From: DATKWS01 sp035529435
Lineage (GTDB): Bacteria; Krumholzibacteriota; Krumholzibacteriia; Krumholzibacteriales; Krumholzibacteriaceae
Length of the DNA stretch: 23,442 nucleotides
Assembly (NCBI GenBank): GCA_035529435.1
Contig: DATKWS010000114.1
Coordinates: 1-23,442 of the forward strand
Direction: 5' to 3'
Notes under the pieces: generated by a model
The model's input: the letters and a program-made list of their open reading frames with translations, nothing else
Databases searched by the model: none
Told to the model about the DNA's origin: nothing
Shown here: positions 17,489 through 23,442 of the stretch, piece after piece
Numbering within the stretch: position 1 is the stretch's first letter
How the letters are laid out: each line of letters opens with the position of its first letter
Program-made: the position numbers and the translations under genes

Positions 17489-17541
17489 TGTCCCGGCTGC
17501 GCGTGCGGCCGTACCGGGCGGCCCGTGCACCGGGTGGGACA
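17489..17541 (+). other. GC-rich stem between rubrerythrin and desulfoferrodoxin genes
   Basis: TGTCCC (17489-17494) and GGGACA (17536-17541) can pair as an outer stem; inside, GGCC/GGCC and CCGG/CCGG pairs are possible. No T-run follows. It may act in mRNA processing or differential stability between the two cistrons, or be a by-product of high GC. Confidence 0.3.
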
Positions 17542-17562
17542 TGAGAATAGGGGGTTCGAAAC

Positions 17563-17940
17563 ATGACAAAGCGACTCCAGGTATACAAGTGCGATGTCTG
17601 CGGCAACATCGTCGAGATGCTACACGAGGGGGCCGGACAGCTCGTCTGCTGCAACGAGCCGATGAAGCTGTTCGAGGAGAACACGACCGATGCCGCCACC
17701 GAGAAGCACGTTCCCGTCATCGAGAAGGTCGAGAACGGGTACCGGGTCACGGTCGGCAGTGTTCCCCACCCGATGGAGGAGAAGCACTACATCGAGTGGA
17801 TACAGCTTATCGCGGACGGGCATTCGTGCCGCGCGTTCCTCTCGCCCGGTGAGAAGCCGGAGGCGTTCTTCGAGGTGACGGCGAAAAAGGTGAAGGCCCG
17901 CGAGTATTGCAACATTCATGGACTCTGGAGCAAGGAGTAG
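17563..17940 (+). CDS. dfx: Desulfoferrodoxin (superoxide reductase, two-iron type)
   Basis: This 125-residue cytosolic protein reduces superoxide to hydrogen peroxide without releasing O2. The N-terminal desulforedoxin domain holds centre I with Cys10, Cys13, Cys29 and Cys30. The neelaredoxin-like domain holds centre II with His49, His69, His75, Cys116 and His119, and the catalytic Glu47-Lys48 pair is present (EKHVPVIE). All ligands are at the positions seen in Desulfovibrio enzymes, so the protein should be active. A G-rich ribosome site precedes the ATG. The ferritin gene starts 6 nt after its stop. Confidence 0.95.
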   Translation: MTKRLQVYKCDVCGNIVEMLHEGAGQLVCCNEPMKLFEENTTDAATEKHVPVIEKVENGYRVTVGSVPHPMEEKHYIEWIQLIADGHSCRAFLSPGEKPEAFFEVTAKKVKAREYCNIHGLWSKE

Positions 17941-17946
17941 AAACAG

Positions 17947-18462
17947 ATGATCGGCAAGAAGATCCGGGACGCGTTCAACGAGCAGATCCAGCACGAGACA
18001 TACTCGGCATACCTGTATCTGTCGATGGTCGCGTATTTCCACGATAGGGGTTTCGACGGCATGGCGCAGTGGATGCGCGTGCAGGTGATGGAGGAGCTCA
18101 CGCATGCGATGAAGTTCTTCGATCACATCATGGGGCGCGGCGGATCGGTCGAGCTGCTCGCGATCGAGAAGCCGCCCAAGACATGGAAGTCGCCGCTCGA
18201 CGCCTTCAAGGCCGCCCTCAAGCACGAGCAATTCATCACGGGCAAGATCAACGAGCTCACCGCGCTGTCGAACGCCCAGAAGGATTTCGCGTCGCAGAGC
18301 ATGCTCCAGTGGTTCGTCGACGAGCAGGTCGAAGAGGAGGCCAACGCGACGAAGAACGTACAGATGCTGGAGATGGTCGGCGATTCGGGAAACGGCATGC
18401 TCATGCTCGACCGCGAGCTGGGCACGCGCACATTCACCGCGCCCGCGGCGCCGGGTGAATAG
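17947..18462 (+). CDS. ftnA: Ferritin (FtnA type)
   Basis: This 171-residue iron-storage subunit oxidises and mineralises Fe(II) inside a 24-mer cage. Ferroxidase ligands agree by position with E. coli FtnA: Glu17, Glu50, His53, Glu94, Gln127 and Glu130. The length is usual and the C-terminus is short and polar. Its ribosome site (AAGGAG) overlaps the stop codon of the superoxide reductase gene, so the two are translated from one mRNA. Iron removal complements peroxide and superoxide removal by limiting Fenton chemistry. Confidence 0.93.
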   Translation: MIGKKIRDAFNEQIQHETYSAYLYLSMVAYFHDRGFDGMAQWMRVQVMEELTHAMKFFDHIMGRGGSVELLAIEKPPKTWKSPLDAFKAALKHEQFITGKINELTALSNAQKDFASQSMLQWFVDEQVEEEANATKNVQMLEMVGDSGNGMLMLDRELGTRTFTAPAAPGE

Positions 18463-18477
18463 TGTTTACTTGCATGA

Positions 18478-18510
18478 GGAGGGGGCCCGGGCGTTCCGGT
18501 TCCCCCCTCC
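18478..18510 (+). other. Strong GC stem-loop between ferritin and korA
   Basis: GGAGGGGG (18478-18485) pairs with CCCCCTCC (18503-18510), and inside it CCGG (18487-18490) pairs with CCGG (18496-18499) around a 5-nt loop. No T-run follows, so simple intrinsic termination is unlikely. It may partially block or process the transcript, separating the stress genes from korAB expression levels. Confidence 0.45.
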
Positions 18511-18544
18511 GCGGCCCGTACCGCACACGTGACAGGGGAAAGAC

Positions 18545-20296
18545 ATGAAACTGGACCCGGTGAATATCATGATCGGGGGAGAGGCGGGACAGGGCCTCGC
18601 GACGGTCGGGGAGCTGCTGTCGAGGATTCTCGTCCGCGGCGGCTACTCGATCGTCGTGACGCAGAGCTACCAGTCGAGAATACGCGGAGGGCACAACACC
18701 TATACCGTGCGTGCGGGAACGGGCGATCTCGAGGCGCCCCGGGAGCCGATCGATATACTCGTCGCCCTCAACGGGGAGACGATCGAGAAGCACCGGCCGG
18801 AGCTCGCCGGGGGCGGCGTGATTCTCGCCGGCGAATCGTTCGCGGAAGAGAGCGACGCGTGCCTCGCGATGCCCCTCGGCGCATTCGCGCAAGAGACCTA
18901 CCGGAACACCGGCGCGCTCGGCGTCGTCTGCGCCGTTCTCGGTCTCGACCGGGAGACGGCCGCGGGTTCCGTGACGGAGGCCTTCGGAAAGAAGAAGCCG
19001 GAGGTCGCCGACAGCAACAGGGATGCGTTTCTCGCGGGGTATGCGTGGGCCGAAAAGCAGAGTTCATATGCACGCAAACTCCCCGCCGCCGCGAAGCGCG
19101 GCGCGCGCCTCATGCTGAACGGCAACCAGGCGATCGCGCTCGGCGCCGTCTCGGCGGGAGCGCGGTTCTGCAGTTTTTACCCGATGACGCCGTCGACGTC
19201 GATCCCGCTCACCCTCATCGGTCTGGCCGACAAGATGGGACTCATCGTCGAACAGGCGGAGGACGAGATCGCCGCCGTGAACATGGCGATCGGCGCCTCG
19301 TTCGCCGGTGCGCCGTGCATGGTCGCGACATCGGGGGGCGGGTTCGCATTGATGGTCGAAGGGGTGAGCCTCGCCGCCATGACGGAGACCCCGATCGTTA
19401 TCGTCGTCGCGCAGCGCCCCGGTCCGGCGACGGGCCTTCCGACCCGCACCGAGCAGGCGGATCTCGAATTCGTCGCTTTCGCCGGCCACGGGGAGTTCCC
19501 CCGCGCGATCCTCGCGCCCGGTACGGTGGAGGAATGTTTTCACCTGACACGCGCCGCCTTCGATCTCGCCGAGCGGTATCAGGGCCCCATGTTCGTGCTG
19601 ACCGATCAGTTCCTCGCCGACTCCCTGAGGGCCGTCGAGCCGTTCGATGTGACACATCTCGACCGGGTTCGACCGGGGGGCGATCCCGGTTCAATCGAGG
19701 CGCCGTACCTTCGTCACCGTGTAACCGAAGGGGGCGTTTCCCCGCGGCTCGTACCGGGTGCCGGCGCGCATCTCGTCGTAACGGACAGCGATGAGCACAC
19801 CGAGGACGGCCACCTGACGGAGGATCTCTCGGAGCGCACGCGGCAGGTCGACAAGCGGCTCGCCAAGGTGAGGGGGATCGCCGCCGGTGTGATACCACCG
19901 GTTTACACCGGTGACGACGCTCCCGATCTGCTCCTCGTATCGTGGGGATCGACGCGGGGCGCCGTGCGGGAGGCGGCATCGCTGGTCTCCTCCGGGAACG
20001 GCGGATCCGTTTGGGAGGCGATGGACGAGATCCGCGCAGACGGCGGGACCGTCGGTACGCTCCACTTCCCGCAGGTGTGGCCGCTCGTGCCGGAGCAATT
20101 CCTGGGACATCTCGAGCGGGCGAAGCGTGTCGTGTGCGTGGAGGGAAACGCGACGGGCCAGCTTGCGAACCTGATACGGCGCGCGAGCGGCTTCGATATC
20201 ACGGAACGGATCGGCCGGTACGACGGCCTGCCGATCACGCCGGAATATATTTCCCGGGCGCTGGAATCGATGGGTGGAACAGGGGGTGGTGCGTAA
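18545..20296 (+). CDS. korA: 2-oxoacid:ferredoxin oxidoreductase, fused gamma-alpha subunit
   Basis: This 583-residue subunit of an enzyme oxidatively decarboxylates a 2-oxoacid (most likely 2-oxoglutarate) to the acyl-CoA while reducing ferredoxin. Residues 5-180 are the gamma domain with GGEAGQG (11-17) and SYQSRIRGGHNTYTVR. Residues 188-400 are the alpha (pyrimidine-binding) domain with YPMTPSTSI (212-220) and the family phrase RPGPATGLPTRTEQADL (291-307). The rest is the transketolase-C-like domain. The domain order and size match two-subunit KorAB enzymes. The start at 18545 has a GGGGAAAG site. It overlaps korB by one base (TAATG), so the pair is translationally coupled. Substrate assignment is by family; other 2-oxoacids are possible. 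Confidence 0.9.
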   Translation: MKLDPVNIMIGGEAGQGLATVGELLSRILVRGGYSIVVTQSYQSRIRGGHNTYTVRAGTGDLEAPREPIDILVALNGETIEKHRPELAGGGVILAGESFAEESDACLAMPLGAFAQETYRNTGALGVVCAVLGLDRETAAGSVTEAFGKKKPEVADSNRDAFLAGYAWAEKQSSYARKLPAAAKRGARLMLNGNQAIALGAVSAGARFCSFYPMTPSTSIPLTLIGLADKMGLIVEQAEDEIAAVNMAIGASFAGAPCMVATSGGGFALMVEGVSLAAMTETPIVIVVAQRPGPATGLPTRTEQADLEFVAFAGHGEFPRAILAPGTVEECFHLTRAAFDLAERYQGPMFVLTDQFLADSLRAVEPFDVTHLDRVRPGGDPGSIEAPYLRHRVTEGGVSPRLVPGAGAHLVVTDSDEHTEDGHLTEDLSERTRQVDKRLAKVRGIAAGVIPPVYTGDDAPDLLLVSWGSTRGAVREAASLVSSGNGGSVWEAMDEIRADGGTVGTLHFPQVWPLVPEQFLGHLERAKRVVCVEGNATGQLANLIRRASGFDITERIGRYDGLPITPEYISRALESMGGTGGGA

Positions 20297-21147
20297 TGGT
20301 GTCAATCGAGGATTACGGCGAATTCGAAACGGCGTGGTGCCCCGGATGCGGCAACTTTGCGCTCCTCGAGGGGATGAAGAAGGGACTCGTCGCGGCGGAG
20401 CTCGAGCCGCACCGGGTGCTGTTCGTGAGCGGAATCGGGCAGGCCGCCAAGGCGCCCCACTACCTCAACGCGAATGTCTTCGACGGCCTGCACGGGAGAT
20501 CCCTCCCCGTTGCGACCGGCGCGAAGCTGGCGAATCCGGAGCTCACGGTCGTGGTCGAGAGCGGCGACGGGTGTTGCTACGGCGAGGGAGGGAACCATTT
20601 CCTCGCCGCCATCAGGCGGAACATAGATGTCACGATGATCGTTCACGACAACCAGATCTACGGATTGACCAAGGGACAGGCGAGTCCCACCTCGGCCGAA
20701 GGTCATATCACCAAGGCGCAGCCGCACGGCGCGCCCCTCGAGCGCTTCAATCCGATCGCCGTGGCGGTCGCGATGCATGCCGGTTTCGTGGCGCGGAGCT
20801 TCACCGGCATGACCGATCATCTCGCCGAGATGATCCGGCTCGGTATCCGGCACCGGGGATTCGCCCTGATCGACGTGCTCCAGCCCTGCGTCTCGTACAA
20901 CCGCGTCAATACCTTCGCATGGTACAAGAAGCGGTGCTACGAGCTGCCGGCCGGATACGATCCGCGCAATCACGCGGCGGCCATGCAGGCGGCGTACGAG
21001 TGGGAAGAGCGGATACCGGTCGGCGTCATATATCAAAACGACCGCCCTCCGTTCGAAGACCATTTCCCCGTGCTCGGCGGGGGGCCGCTCGTGGGGAGAG
21101 AAGTCGACCGCGCCGCGCTGAAGGATGTGCTGAAGAAGTTTGTATAG
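20296..21147 (+). CDS. korB: 2-oxoacid:ferredoxin oxidoreductase, beta subunit
   Basis: This 283-residue thiamine-pyrophosphate subunit partners with the preceding gene product. The start at 20296 shares its A with the korA stop codon; longer in-frame readings lie inside korA. Cofactor motifs are GDG (90-92) with Asn119 downstream, and the family phrase DNQIYGLTKGQASPTS (118-133). Iron-sulfur cysteines Cys15 and Cys18 (WCPGCG) and Cys198 (LQPCVSYN) are present. The fourth ligand usually found in SGIGCS is replaced by Gln49 (SGIGQAAK), and two extra cysteines occur at 93-94 next to the GDG motif. The Gln form may be a subfamily trait. No delta ferredoxin subunit is encoded alongside. Confidence 0.9.
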   Translation: MVSIEDYGEFETAWCPGCGNFALLEGMKKGLVAAELEPHRVLFVSGIGQAAKAPHYLNANVFDGLHGRSLPVATGAKLANPELTVVVESGDGCCYGEGGNHFLAAIRRNIDVTMIVHDNQIYGLTKGQASPTSAEGHITKAQPHGAPLERFNPIAVAVAMHAGFVARSFTGMTDHLAEMIRLGIRHRGFALIDVLQPCVSYNRVNTFAWYKKRCYELPAGYDPRNHAAAMQAAYEWEERIPVGVIYQNDRPPFEDHFPVLGGGPLVGREVDRAALKDVLKKFV

Positions 21148-21190
21148 CGGGCATGACCGCGCGCGGGACGGAATCAAGAAAGGGATGTCG

Positions 21191-22402
21191 ATGGAAAATG
21201 CGTTCACGGCGGTCAAGGTGACCGATCACGTCTACTGGGTCGGGGCCGTCGACTGGAACATACGGGATTTCCATGGCTATGCGACGGATCGCGGCACGAC
21301 GTACAACGCCTACCTCGTCATGGCGGACAGGGTCACCCTGATCGATACGGTCAAGAAGCCGTTCATGGATGAAATGCTGTCGCGGATCGCCTCGGTGATA
21401 GAACCGTCGAAGATCGATTTTATCGTATCGAACCATTCCGAGATGGATCATTCCGGATCACTCCCCGCGGTCATCGAGGCCGTTCGGCCCGAAAAGGTAT
21501 TCGCCTCGGCGAACGGGCGCACGGCGCTCGAAGAGCATTTTCACATGAACGGATCGGTGGGCGAGATCGCGGACGGCGGCGAAATAGATCTCGGCAACAT
21601 GAAGATCACCTGCTACGAGACGCGCATGCTCCACTGGCCGGACAGCATGGTATCGTACCTCCACGAGGACAGGCTCCTCTTCTCGCAGGACGCCTTCGGG
21701 ATGCACCTCGCCTCGACCGATCTTTTCGACGACGCGCACCCGCTCCGGCTGCTTGAAGAGGAGGCAGCGAAATATTACGCCAATATCCTGATGCCCTTCT
21801 CGCACCTCGTACTGAAGGCGCTCGAGCGTATCGCCGGCCTCGGCGTCGATATCGATATCGTCGCGCCCGATCACGGCCCCGTCTGGCGGAAGAACATCGG
21901 TTGGATATTCGATGCGTACCGGCGGTGGGCGGAGCGGGAACCGGGGAACAAGGCGGTCATCTTCCACGATACGATGTGGGGGAGCACGGACCTCATGGCA
22001 CGCGCCATCGCGGACGGCCTTCGCGCGGGGGGCGCCGGGGTGAAGGTGCTCAGGCTCGGGAGCGCGCATCGGAGTGACATCGCCACCGAGCTGCTGGATG
22101 CGGGAGCGATCGTCGTGGGCTCGCCGACGATCAATAACCAGATATTTCCCACGGTGGCCGATGCCCTGACGTACATAACGGGCCTGAAGCCCAAAGGGCT
22201 CGTGGGCTTCGCATTCGGCTCGTACGGGTGGAGTGGAGAATCGGTGAAGCATATCGAGGAGGCGCTCGCCGGGATGAGGGTCGAGCTGGTCGCGGAAGGG
22301 ATCAAGGTCCGCTACGTTCCCACCGATGAGGACCTCGCCGCGTGCCGCGCGCGAGGAGTGGAGCTGGCGGTGAAGCTCCGGGAGATATCAGGGGCGGGGT
22401 AA
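21191..22402 (+). CDS. fprA: FprA-type flavodiiron protein (A-type flavoprotein)
   Basis: This 403-residue cytosolic enzyme reduces O2 to water (and in some members NO to N2O) without releasing reactive species. The start at 21191 is preferred because AAAGGG is 6 nt upstream; the ATG at 21185 abuts that site. The beta-lactamase-like domain (1-250) retains all diiron ligands at the positions of Moorella FprA: His82, Glu84, Asp86, His148, Asp167 and His228. Residues 254-400 are the flavodoxin domain with an FMN loop at HDTMWGSTD (259-267) and SPTINNQ further on. No rubredoxin domain is fused, so electrons must come from a separate donor. It follows korB by 43 nt and ends the PerR-headed run. 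Confidence 0.93.
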   Translation: MENAFTAVKVTDHVYWVGAVDWNIRDFHGYATDRGTTYNAYLVMADRVTLIDTVKKPFMDEMLSRIASVIEPSKIDFIVSNHSEMDHSGSLPAVIEAVRPEKVFASANGRTALEEHFHMNGSVGEIADGGEIDLGNMKITCYETRMLHWPDSMVSYLHEDRLLFSQDAFGMHLASTDLFDDAHPLRLLEEEAAKYYANILMPFSHLVLKALERIAGLGVDIDIVAPDHGPVWRKNIGWIFDAYRRWAEREPGNKAVIFHDTMWGSTDLMARAIADGLRAGGAGVKVLRLGSAHRSDIATELLDAGAIVVGSPTINNQIFPTVADALTYITGLKPKGLVGFAFGSYGWSGESVKHIEEALAGMRVELVAEGIKVRYVPTDEDLAACRARGVELAVKLREISGAG

Positions 22403-22472
22403 CACGAGTATTCGTAGGCGCTTACGGTGCAGGAGCCGCTCATTTAATATTCAAAATTATTCTTAATAGCTC

Positions 22473-22501
22473 TTGACAGGGTAAGACGTTTTATATATAA
22501 T
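22473..22501 (+). promoter_or_regulatory. Consensus sigma-70 promoter for the Rrf2-family gene
   Basis: TTGACA (22473-22478), exactly 17 nt, then TATAAT (22496-22501): a perfect consensus in an AT-rich stretch after the fprA stop. A transcript would start near 22508, about 37 nt upstream of the Rrf2 start codon. Such a strong promoter usually needs a repressor. Confidence 0.85.
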
Positions 22502-22502
22502 G

Positions 22503-22522
22503 GTAATGTGGTACCTGAATAC
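22503..22522. promoter_or_regulatory. Imperfect palindrome at the Rrf2 promoter, candidate operator
   Basis: The 20-bp sequence has the form GTA-n-T-nn-GGTACC-nn-A-n-TAC, symmetric at 14 of 20 positions around a GGTACC core. It lies directly downstream of the -10 and covers the likely start of transcription, a standard autorepression site for Rrf2-family dimers. It does not match a published Rrf2 consensus that I can recall. Confidence 0.45.
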
Positions 22523-22544
22523 TAAATAATAATGGAGGTCACCG

Positions 22545-22958
22545 GTGCATGGAACGCTCAGAATATCGGAAGCAGCCGCGATCGCGCTTCACGCGATGAC
22601 GTTCCTCGCCGCCGATCCCGTCAGGCGGCACGCCGTGCACGAGATCGCCGAATCGTTGCACGTCTCGGAGGCGCATCTCGCAAAGGTGCTCCAGCGTCTC
22701 ATGAGGGTCGGTCTCGTATCGTCGGTGCGGGGCCCGGGGGGTGGTTACACGCTCGCGAGGGCGCGGGATGAGATCACGCTGCTCGATATCGTCGAGGCGA
22801 TAGAGGGGCCGCTCGACGCGATCGATTGCATCATGCCGGTACGGACGTGTACGGGAGGGGCCTGCATTCTCGGCGACCTGCTCGAGACGATCAACAAGCG
22901 GGTGCGTGAATACCTCGGCGGTACGAACCTCGACGAGAAAGCGGGAATATACGCGTGA
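22545..22958 (+). CDS. Rrf2-family transcriptional regulator with cluster-type cysteines
   Basis: This 137-residue regulator begins with GTG at 22545, fixed by a GGAGGT site 6 nt upstream. The winged helix (5-75) contains the family segments VHEIAESLHVSEAHLAKVLQRL (31-52) and SSVRGPGGGYTLAR. Cys95, Cys102 and Cys107 have the spacing C-x6-C-x4-C, close to IscR and NsrR, so an iron-sulfur cluster sensing NO, O2 or iron-sulfur status is likely. It sits downstream of an FprA gene and directly before a ferredoxin-like gene, with its own consensus promoter. I do not assign IscR, NsrR or another symbol because the sensing role cannot be read from sequence. Confidence 0.88.
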   Translation: MHGTLRISEAAAIALHAMTFLAADPVRRHAVHEIAESLHVSEAHLAKVLQRLMRVGLVSSVRGPGGGYTLARARDEITLLDIVEAIEGPLDAIDCIMPVRTCTGGACILGDLLETINKRVREYLGGTNLDEKAGIYA

Positions 22959-23010
22959 GCGTACCGGCCGGTCGCGGGAGCTGTAGATACGTGAAGAAAG
23001 GATAACTACC

Positions 23011-23442
23011 GTGCGGAGACAAGTCATAAACATCGATGAAGAGAAGTGCAACGGCTGCGGCCTCTGTGTGCCGAACTGCTCCGAGGGGGCGCTTCAGATG
23101 GTGAACGGCAAGGCGAAGCTGGTTGGCGATATCTATTGCGACGGGCTGGGCGCCTGCATCGGGGAATGCCCGCAGGGTGCCATCACGATAAAGGAACGTG
23201 AAGCGGATGCGTACGACGAGCGCCGGGTCATCGATAACGTGGCGAAGCGCGGGGGTGACGTTGTCAGGGAGCACCTCGAGCATCTCGAGGAGCGCGGGCA
23301 GCACGAGTACCTGCGGGAGGCGATACGGTACATGATCGAGCGGGACCTCGACATTCCGGAGGGATTCAGGGAATCTCGATATTTCTCATCCGAGCCGAAT
23401 GGCGGATCCTCGTCGAGCGAGGGTCCTGGTGCCGCGGGGTGT
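23011..23442 (+). CDS. 4Fe-4S ferredoxin-like protein, cut by the window end
   Basis: The open frame starts with GTG at 23011 behind AAAGGA and continues to the window edge (144 residues seen). The first cluster motif is complete, Cys13/16/19/23 (CNGCGLCVPNC). The second has only Cys43, Cys49 and Cys53 followed by Pro (CDGLGACIGECP), with Leu at the position of the missing cysteine. Residues 60-115 are helical and charged; the end turns glycine/serine-rich and the last visible residue is Cys144, so further cysteines may follow. I recall similar proteins next to Rrf2 regulators and hybrid-cluster protein genes in anaerobes. It lies 52 nt after the Rrf2 gene and is probably in its operon. The function is probably electron transfer, perhaps to a redox-stress enzyme. 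Confidence 0.8.
   Translation, partial: MRRQVINIDEEKCNGCGLCVPNCSEGALQMVNGKAKLVGDIYCDGLGACIGECPQGAITIKEREADAYDERRVIDNVAKRGGDVVREHLEHLEERGQHEYLREAIRYMIERDLDIPEGFRESRYFSSEPNGGSSSSEGPGAAGC

Noticed and set aside
17552..17562. GGTTCGAAAC resembling a tRNA T-loop
   Set aside because: No T-stem, anticodon arm or acceptor stem surrounds it; it is the ribosome-site region of the desulfoferrodoxin gene.
18529..19794. 421-codon plus-strand open frame overlapping korA
   Set aside because: It is another frame of korA, dominated by Arg and Gly; korA itself has full family motifs.
22963..22972. ACCGGCCGGT palindrome before the ferredoxin-like gene
   Set aside because: It is short and made of GC steps common in this genome; nothing else supports an operator.

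Overview
The window is GC-rich, protein-coding bacterial chromosome. Two secreted proteins end in a C-terminal domain with the phrase QNFPNPFNP and a terminal KKMVxLR. This is the FlgD-like / type-IX-secretion-like tail common in the FCB superphylum (Bacteroidota, Fibrobacterota and candidate phyla such as Eisenbacteria, Krumholzibacteriota or Latescibacterota). The right half is a set of oxygen-defence and ferredoxin enzymes typical of anaerobes. I read the host as an anaerobic or microaerophilic FCB-group bacterium, probably from an uncultured phylum. No rRNA, tRNA, insertion sequence, phage integrase or CRISPR array was seen.

Left block, 1-14130: an exported-protein region arranged around a divergent intergenic region at 5244-5880. 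Reading leftward (minus strand) are a small protein with a FlgD-like C-terminus (4446-5243) and two paralogous proteins with tail-fibre-like GIGTxxP motifs and coiled-coil ends (2359-4296 and 77-2209). Reading rightward are a GEVED-domain exported protein (5881-6639) and a 2455-residue subtilisin-family protease (6711-14078). The back half of the protease is a 725-residue multi-domain module repeated twice, plus a third partial copy. A strong intrinsic terminator (14092-14130) closes this block. The divergent region carries one candidate sigma-70 promoter per direction and a leader of about 430 nt in front of the rightward genes.

Right block, 14185-22402: a same-strand run of nine genes, all gaps under 90 nt. 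The order is a PerR-type Fur regulator, a TIGR02757-family protein, a Cu/Zn-type permease with a fused HMA domain, rubrerythrin, desulfoferrodoxin (superoxide reductase), ferritin, the alpha and beta subunits of a 2-oxoacid:ferredoxin oxidoreductase, and an FprA-type flavodiiron protein. A PerR-box-like sequence and a 12-bp palindrome lie in front of the regulator. Superoxide would go to peroxide through superoxide reductase, peroxide to water through rubrerythrin, and O2 (or NO) would be reduced by FprA. Ferritin would hold iron away from Fenton chemistry. KorAB could supply low-potential electrons; that link is inference from position only.

Right edge, 22473-23442: a textbook TTGACA-17-TATAAT promoter with an overlapping imperfect palindrome drives an Rrf2-family regulator carrying three cluster-type cysteines. 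It is followed by a ferredoxin-like protein that runs off the window. This looks like a second, iron-sulfur-sensing stress unit.

The most unusual items are the duplicated architecture of the giant protease, the long structured leader, KorAB placed inside a PerR-headed oxygen-defence cluster, and a KorB that lacks one of the usual cluster cysteines.
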